Shown: one piece after another, positions 8,380-12,925 of the stretch
Layout: every line of letters begins with the position of its first letter
How positions within the stretch are numbered: position 1 is the first letter of the stretch
NCBI GenBank assembly: GCA_009663005.1
Contig: VIGQ01001868.1
Span: 30,001-42,925 of the forward strand
DNA length: 12,925 nt
Direction of reading: 5' to 3'
Source: Actinidia chinensis
Lineage: Eukaryota; Streptophyta; Magnoliopsida; Ericales; Actinidiaceae
Program-made: the position numbers and the translations under genes
The notes under the pieces: model-generated
Databases searched by the model: none
Seen by the model: only the letters and a program-made list of their open reading frames with translations
Told to the model about the DNA's origin: nothing

Positions 8380-9696
8380 CTAATCTTCTTCACTCTCCTC
8401 TTCTTCTTCATTCTCTTCTTCATCGCACCCTTGTTCTTCATTCCCTTCCTTTTCGTCTTCCTTGTAAGTACTCGTACTTTGCATTTCCCAATTTCTTGAG
8501 TTCCGTCACACAAAAGTCAACCCGGCGCCGTAGGCGATTGTAGTCCTTCTTTTGTTCATTGGTTATATCAATTTGTCAGCACAAAAGAATTCAGAACCAC
8601 TCATCAATACTTGTCTTGAGGTCCTTAGCCTTGGGCTTTTAGGTGGTTATGGAGGATGTCGCACCTCAAGACATTAATTGGCTCTTGGCAGCCGACCCCA
8701 TCCTGATTGGGCCAACTTTTAGAGGTACCATAATGTCGGAAACCACCAACTTTACCTTGGCCTTGTTGTATAGTTGGGTGATCATCTACCCAAATGGCAT
8801 GTTACGCTTGCTCGTCACGGTCCTAAATTCCCAGATTATCTCCCACATATACCGTGCCACATCAAAATGCATGCGTAACATCATAATGTGGAAAAACTCT
8901 ATATCAATTATGCTAGGTTACTTCTCAGATCCCTTTGGGTGAATGTTGTAATGAATGACTTTATTCTAATTCTGTCTTGCCCTTCAACAGTCCCGTGGAA
9001 GAAGGAACACCGAGCAATAAACCGGATAAGGTTGTACGGACAAGTACAGAATTATGTGGTCCTTACAAATATACTCGGCATATTGCTCGGAAAAAGGGCG
9101 GGCATAAGTAGGGTGAAAAAGACAAAGGAAGGAAAGGGAGAAGACAGGCCGGAGGGGAGTAGTAGAAAGCAAGGAGGAGAGAGATGAGAAAAAAAGAAAT
9201 AAGGGGATGATAAGTAAAAGGAAAGGGAGAATAAAGGGGAGAGCAAGGGAATTGTACCTCATCCGGTCTAGGGCGTGGGTATATCTAGGTAGTTAGCAAA
9301 TTGATCCGGGCTAACAAACGACAACCCTCCTATTCACCTTTGTTTTTTAACACGTCTAACCATCTCCGACAATTTCTAAATTCATAAAGAATTCAAAAAC
9401 GATATTCAATATATAACCCTTTACTAGTTTGAAGAAGAACGACAAGCCGCGGTCCTTCAAGATTTTGACAACTTCCTTGGCCTCGGCATTCGCCCCCTCC
9501 ATTTTACTCACCATTCTTTGACAAGTGACCTTCTGTCCCTCCAAAGAGTTCTTCCATTTTGTAATTTCTCTCCTAGCCTAATCCTTCCTCTTCTTTGCTT
9601 TCAAGCCTTCAGATTAGAACACTGGTCTTTTCCTTTTACTTTTTTGGGGACTTGGGAACCACCCTCATCTACATTGGGGTTCTTGGTGCGAATCAT
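8380..9696 (-). pseudogene. Extra ORF of the gypsy element ('putative plant transposon protein'-like), degenerate
   Basis: It resembles the retroelement-associated plant proteins annotated as 'putative plant transposon protein'; their function is unknown. The start ATG at 9696-9694 gives MIRTKNPNVDEGGSQVPKK, the usual lysine/serine-rich head, with TGA at codon 32. Next comes KILKDRGLSFFFKLVKGYIL and NIVFEFFMNLE (about 9465-9370), matching the family's 'RG...EFY.NL' segment, then KVNRRVVV near 9330. After a purine-tract insertion, NIHPKGSEK, FDVARYMWEIIWEF, RNMPFG then TAG, MITQLYNKAKVKL and KVGPIRMGSAAKSQLM follow (8950-8664). YNRLRRRVDFCVTELKKLG (about 8545-8490) is followed by a frameshift into a glutamate-rich tail ending EEEESEED-stop at 8382-8380. 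Acidic C-termini are normal in this group. At least four stops and several frameshifts make it non-functional. The plus-strand ORFs 8643-8942 and 8888-9187 are antisense shadows. Confidence 0.72.
9107..9250. repeat. Purine-rich low-complexity tract inside the extra ORF
   Basis: About 140 bp of AG-rich sequence on the plus strand (GGAAGGAAAGGGAGAAG, GGAGGAGAGAGATGAG and similar). It interrupts the degenerate ORF between the KVNRRVVV segment and the NIHPKG segment, so it probably expanded after the coding function was lost. The long leucine/phenylalanine/serine ORFs on the minus strand here reflect composition only. Confidence 0.75.
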
Positions 9697-10027
9697 GCTT
9701 AATGTGTATGGCTATGGGACTAGGGTTTAGGATTTGAGAAGGAGAGAGTATGGAATTAGGGCTAGGGTTCAGATTTGAGAAGCTAGGTTTTTGGATTTTT
9801 GAGAGGGAGAGGGGAAAGTATATGGATTTACGGTTAGGGCTAGTGCACAATCAAGAGGAAATTAAGGAAAAATGTAAAAATTTGGACTTAGGATGTTTCC
9901 TTGACCATGGAGAAGAGAGGGCTTCGAGGTTTAGAGAGAAAGGCTCTGAGGGTTCTGTTTTATAGGTTTTGGAAAAGTAAGGTTCAAACATGTGATGCGT
10001 GTTTAAATCTTGAATTTTGGCTTGATC
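9697..10027 (-). other. Leader or spacer upstream of the extra ORF, with telomere-like seeds
   Basis: On the minus strand it contains CCTAAACCCTAGTCCCATAG just upstream of the ATG, and CTGAACCCTAGCCCTAATT near 9770-9752. These resemble the plant telomere repeat CCCTAAA, often seen in 5' leaders (telo-box). The rest is A/G-rich on the plus strand. No conserved coding was recognised; the plus-strand ORFs at 9750-9965 and 9901-10089 look random. Confidence 0.5.
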
Positions 10028-10124
10028 TACCAGTAGTCGTGAATCTACTATCGGTAGTAAATATTCTTCAAAGCTCTCTGGAATTATAGACTACTGGTAG
10101 TGCCAAAAGCCACTACCGATAGTA
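10028..10124. repeat. Second ACTACCGGTAGT-type palindrome cluster
   Basis: Four degenerate copies occur: CTACCAGTAGT at 10028-10038, CTATCGGTAGT near 10048, ACTACTGGTAGT near 10090 and ACTACCGATAGT near 10113. The phrase GATCTACCAGTAGTC-TGAATC matches LTR A near 7296-7315, and GGAAT...ACTACYGGTAGT matches 7390-7410. The cluster is therefore a diverged relative of the LTR A array and lies about 2.3 kb inside the element. Confidence 0.8.
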
Positions 10125-10680
10125 ACCTATTTTTGCCTGCTTCTTTTAATCATTTAACACTTCAACAATTCATTCCTCCTTAGTAATCTTTCTCCACATC
10201 AGTTTCATTCACCACAACCCTATTCTATTCCGCTCCCATCGACTCAAAGATCCTAGGCTTAGAGAATGACGGGGACACATGTGCATAGGCTCGAGAGGGG
10301 AACAAAGGAAACACTCAATTATGTGGTTTATTTATCAAAAGAATACCTTGTATCATCCTCGTCCATGCCATAAGCTATGCTATGAATATAAATTATAACT
10401 AAATATCATGCTATGAGAATATTTTTTTTCTGACAATAAATGAAAGGCTCAAAAGCCTATACATGGGATATAAGTCTCTACTCTATATGTCAAGATATCT
10501 TTGACTACATGATCAAACTCAATATCAACCAACAACATATGAAATTAAAAGCGAGAACGGTTCACACACGTGCATGAAATCAAATCAAGGCATATTCCAA
10601 ATTTTAAAGTCTAAGAGAGAATGTCAAAAGTCTACAATGTCCCTAAACCATTGATTAACATAGAAATCTACAAAAAGTTT
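10125..10680 (-). other. Non-coding spacer between pol and the extra ORF
   Basis: No ORF with family features was found. On the minus strand it contains GGCTTTTGAGCCTTTCATTT (10455-10436) and ATTTCATGCACGTGTGTGAA, phrases typical of non-coding 3' regions of Tat/Athila elements as I remember them. TGAAAGGCTCAAAA at 10441-10454 is repeated at 11046-11059, there within integrase coding. Confidence 0.45.
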
Positions 10681-10741
10681 GCTAAATTTTATCAATCCCT
10701 CACCCCCCCCCAACTTGAAGCGTGTAGTGTCCTCAATGCAA
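10681..10741 (-). repeat. PPT-like motif, copy 1
   Basis: On the minus strand TGCATTGAGGACACTACACG is followed by CTTCAAGTTGGGGGGGGG. A 'TTGAGGACA...CAAGTTGGGGGG' phrase is characteristic of the region between pol and the 3' LTR in Tat/Athila elements, and it can act as a polypurine tract. It is repeated 181 bp away at 10862-10925. The downstream GGGTGAGGGATTG does not match the start of LTR A. Confidence 0.72.
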
Positions 10742-10861
10742 AACGAGAACAATTATCAAAATAAAAGGGGATGAGGTCACATGTGAGCATAACATCCCAT
10801 CAAATCACCACACTTATCGTGAATTATACAAAATGGATGTTAGTTCACATACCAAAAAGGT

Positions 10862-10925
10862 GCTAAATTTTATTTTTTTTAAAACCTTCACCTCCCAACT
10901 TGAATTGTGTAGTGTCCTCAATGCA
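10862..10925 (-). repeat. PPT-like motif, copy 2
   Basis: This copy reads TGCATTGAGGACACTACACA then ATTCAAGTTGGGAGGTG on the minus strand. It is about 90% identical to copy 1 in the core and is followed by the same AAATTTTAGCA reading. It lies only about 70 bp past the integrase stop codon. A G-run in the opposite orientation, AACTTGGGGGGTGAGG, lies at about 10951-10966 on the plus strand. Confidence 0.72.
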
Positions 10926-10996
10926 ACAAAACAAAGGTTATGATTGGGGACAAAAACTTGGGGGGTGAGGAGAAAAAGCATGGTTTCTAATTATCT

Positions 10997-11669
10997 TCAA
11001 ACCATAATAGGTGGATCAATAAGGTCCACACAATCAATCTCGCCATTGAAAGGCTCAAAATAGGGCTTTAACCTTGCTTGTTGACCTTGAAAGGCATGCC
11101 ATTCTTAGGATTTTGACTTTCAATAGCACCGTAGGATAAATTTCCCTAATTTTATAGGGGCCGAACCTTTCCTGTCTCATTTTTTTCCTAAAATAAGATG
11201 TAATCAAAAATTATATAGAAGAACCCTTTTGCTACTGAACAGTTTTACGTTGAATTGTTGGTCATGACGGTCTTTCACATCTTAGCCCTTTAAAATTTTG
11301 GGGGTGGCACTTCATATGCATCATTTCTTATTTTTCTATCAAGTTCATCTCAGTTGCAACTTAACGGGGTTGCACTTTAACCCATTCCCATTATAATTAT
11401 CGAATTGCCCATAGCCTTTTGTTCTATCTCACTGGGAGGCTGGCAGGCAAATGGCACGCTTTTCCATACATATGACAGTACGGGGAAGACTGAGAATGTT
11501 TTATCAGCCGTTAAAATAGGTCCATTAAGCAATCAATTAGGCACAAAACTAATCTTTTTTTGAGATGGTTAACGTTCTTTTCTAAGATATTCTTGATTTT
11601 TGATTGCTATTCTACTTGGTCTGTGAGTTTAGGATTGTTGTCAGCCCACCTGTGAATAATTGCGTATTT
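10997..11669 (-). pseudogene. Ty3/gypsy (Tat/Athila) integrase, C-terminal half, degenerate
   Basis: This is the end of the pol polyprotein; integrase inserts the cDNA copy into chromosomal DNA. On the minus strand, in order: KYAIIHRW and NPKLTDQVE (about 11669-11608), the place of the family's 'HPQTNGQVE'; KIKNILEKNVN (11606-11574); YGKACHLPASLP (about 11475-11436), a match to the plant-specific 'GKACHLPVE' block; EIEQKA; LDRKIRNDAYEV (about 11350-11309); RFGPYKIREIYP (about 11175-11135), the GPF/Y module; NPKNGMPFKVNKQ; LKPYFEPFNGEI (11073-11039); and a stop, TGA, at 10999-10997. Matches jump frames and are cut by stops, so it is dead. The catalytic D,D-35-E core is not in the window: coding is cut off at about 11670 by the plus-strand LTR. 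Lineage is inferred from the GKACHLP block and the C-terminal layout. Confidence 0.82.
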
Positions 11670-12925
11670 TGCATTAGTACCCCCTCTTTGCTTTATTTGA
11701 TTAGACCACAACATGTAATTATAGATCTTTAATTTGTACTTTTGTTAGACTAGATTACATTAATTCCTTATTTTAGTTAGATATTGTTTGATTATTTTTT
11801 TTTTTGTGTGTTTTGTAGGTTATATGAGCTAATAAAAGCAAAAAGAACGTTAACGATAAAAAATCAGCCTAACCGACCGGGTGGGGATATGTCAGTGCAA
11901 CTTATACTGAACCTCCGGCTTCCATTTATTCTCCAAGCCTCATGAGAAATCAAACAATTGGCAAAAGATAACAAACAGTTGGCAAGAAAATCAACAAGTG
12001 GAAAAAAATCAACAAACACTATTCCTTCTTGAATTTAATTTTTTTTACCCATGTGTATCTCTCCCTCTCTTCTCCTTATTCTCCTCATAAAGGAGGATGA
12101 GGGGGATTTCGAATGGTATATTGTTTTTGGAGAGAAAAGAAAGTTTAGATAGATTTTGCTGAGTCTGAAGTTTTAGTTTGTAAATTTTGAAGATCTCTCT
12201 CCTCTTTCCTCTCTCTCTTCTCATTGTTTTAGTTCAGTATTGTTTTAGTTTTCAAAATTCTATTTTTTTTTTAGCCTTTATATTATCATCCCGGATAGTT
12301 TTATTGTTTATAAAATATATTAGTTTATATTTTTATCGCTTAATTTATCGCTATTGAACCACCACAATGACGCTTCTATCACCATGCCGGACCGGTTTTA
12401 TTGCTTATTTAATTCGTTAAAGTTTTTTGCCTAAATGGCTGGGTTAAATTTGTTTTTATCCTTTTCTGTTAAGTTCTCTTATTTGTTTTGTTTACTATTG
12501 CATTATGGTTGTATACTTCTGATTCATCTACCTTTTATTATCTATTAGTTTCTTTATGGTATTTACTTATTTGTTTCTATCTCTTCTCTTTACGATTTGG
12601 TTATATTTCATAGTATCTATTGTTGTAAGTTTTATCTATTTTAATTTTTGTAATTTGTATTTAATATTTTCAAAGATTTCATAAAGACGATGAGTAGCTA
12701 ATTTTTTAATCTTGGGGTTGATTTTGGTGAAAATTGGTTGAAGGTCTTGATTAAAAAGGATTTGAGATGTTTGGGTTTCAAAGTTATTCTTCAGTTTTTA
12801 TCATTCTTATCTTATTGTTCTATAAAATTATTGAAATTGGATGTTGATTATGTTCGGTAACCGCTTATGCATAAGTCTAGTCTTCTAGAAGCATTGCGTG
12901 AATCGATGGTCTTCCTCTTTGATTT
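11670..12925 (+). mobile_element. Related gypsy-type LTR, plus orientation, truncated by the window edge (LTR B)
   Basis: Its 3' part (12700-12925) matches the reverse complement of LTR A 6640-6880: TTGATTATGTTCGG, then RAAC-GCTTATGCATRAG and CTAGTCTT, then ATTGCGTGAATCGATGG. By position in LTR A, about 350-400 bp of LTR B should lie beyond the window. The left edge is where integrase homology stops. TGCATTAGTACC at 11670 or TGTAATTATAG at 11714 could be the terminus; the latter resembles the LTR A start. Inside are TTTTGTAGGTTATATGAGCT, usual for Tat-type LTRs, CT-rich tracts at 12058-12085 and 12195-12222, and two diverged CCGGAT/CCGGACCGG-GTTTTATTG repeats (12291, 12386). It is a 5' LTR of an element to the right, or a solo LTR. 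Confidence 0.68.

Noticed and set aside
8643..9187. Two 99-codon plus-strand ORFs
   Set aside because: They are antisense to the degenerate retroelement ORF, whose minus-strand blocks match a known protein layout; the plus frames show no such match.
8984..9262. 92-codon minus-strand ORF resembling a hydrophobic membrane peptide
   Set aside because: Its leucine/phenylalanine/serine part comes from the purine-rich tract at 9107-9250, so the apparent membrane segment is a low-complexity artefact.
9697..10702. A third full LTR preceding the extra ORF
   Set aside because: The palindromes suggest it, but the distal LTR A landmarks (TTGATTATGTTCGG block, TGTGGAATCGACC block, TTTGGCGC) are all absent between 10028 and 9697, so it was not annotated as an LTR.
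1..12925. tRNA or rRNA genes, or a bacterial-type operon
   Set aside because: No A/B-box tRNA fold or rRNA core sequence was recognised by eye, and there are no long clustered ORFs.

Overview
This window looks like a repeat-rich intergenic stretch of a flowering-plant nuclear genome. It is AT-rich and has no long intact ORF. It contains plant-type LTR retrotransposon pieces and the decayed last two exons of an ankyrin/PGG-domain membrane protein gene, with GC-rich exons, an AT-rich intron and recognisable splice borders. I cannot name the species. All assignments rest on reading the sequence and on remembered family patterns; no database search was made.

Left part (1-3147). A probable Sirevirus-type (Ty1/copia) LTR lies on the minus strand at about 533-2045. 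It carries an array of TTCGGTCGACCGAA-type palindromes. A second, unrelated palindrome cluster (GGTACCGGTACA type) lies at 2161-2306. The rest is AT-rich and unassigned.

Gene relic (3148-4760). Two exons on the plus strand encode the PGG transmembrane region of an ACD6-like ankyrin protein, broken by several frameshifts. The roughly 980-bp intron holds a large fold-back repeat. Next comes a MITE-like element (about 4885-5370), a 321-bp tandem duplication (5522-6163) and a pyrimidine-only tract (6091-6232).

Right part (6241-12925). This is the remains of Ty3/gypsy elements of the Tat/Athila type. Read on the minus strand from right to left the order is: C-terminal integrase (11669-10997), two PPT-like motifs, a spacer with TACCGGTA palindromes, a degenerate extra ORF resembling the 'putative plant transposon protein' group (9696-8380), a 3' spacer, a PPT (7705-7693), an LTR of about 1.44 kb (about 7693-6250) and a short PBS remnant. 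A second LTR of a related family begins near 11670-11714 on the plus strand, interrupts the integrase and runs off the right edge.

No functional gene, RNA gene or CRISPR array is supported. The most interesting structures are the three separate palindrome arrays, the extra ORF downstream of pol, the PPT-LTR-PBS arrangement and the intronic fold-back.
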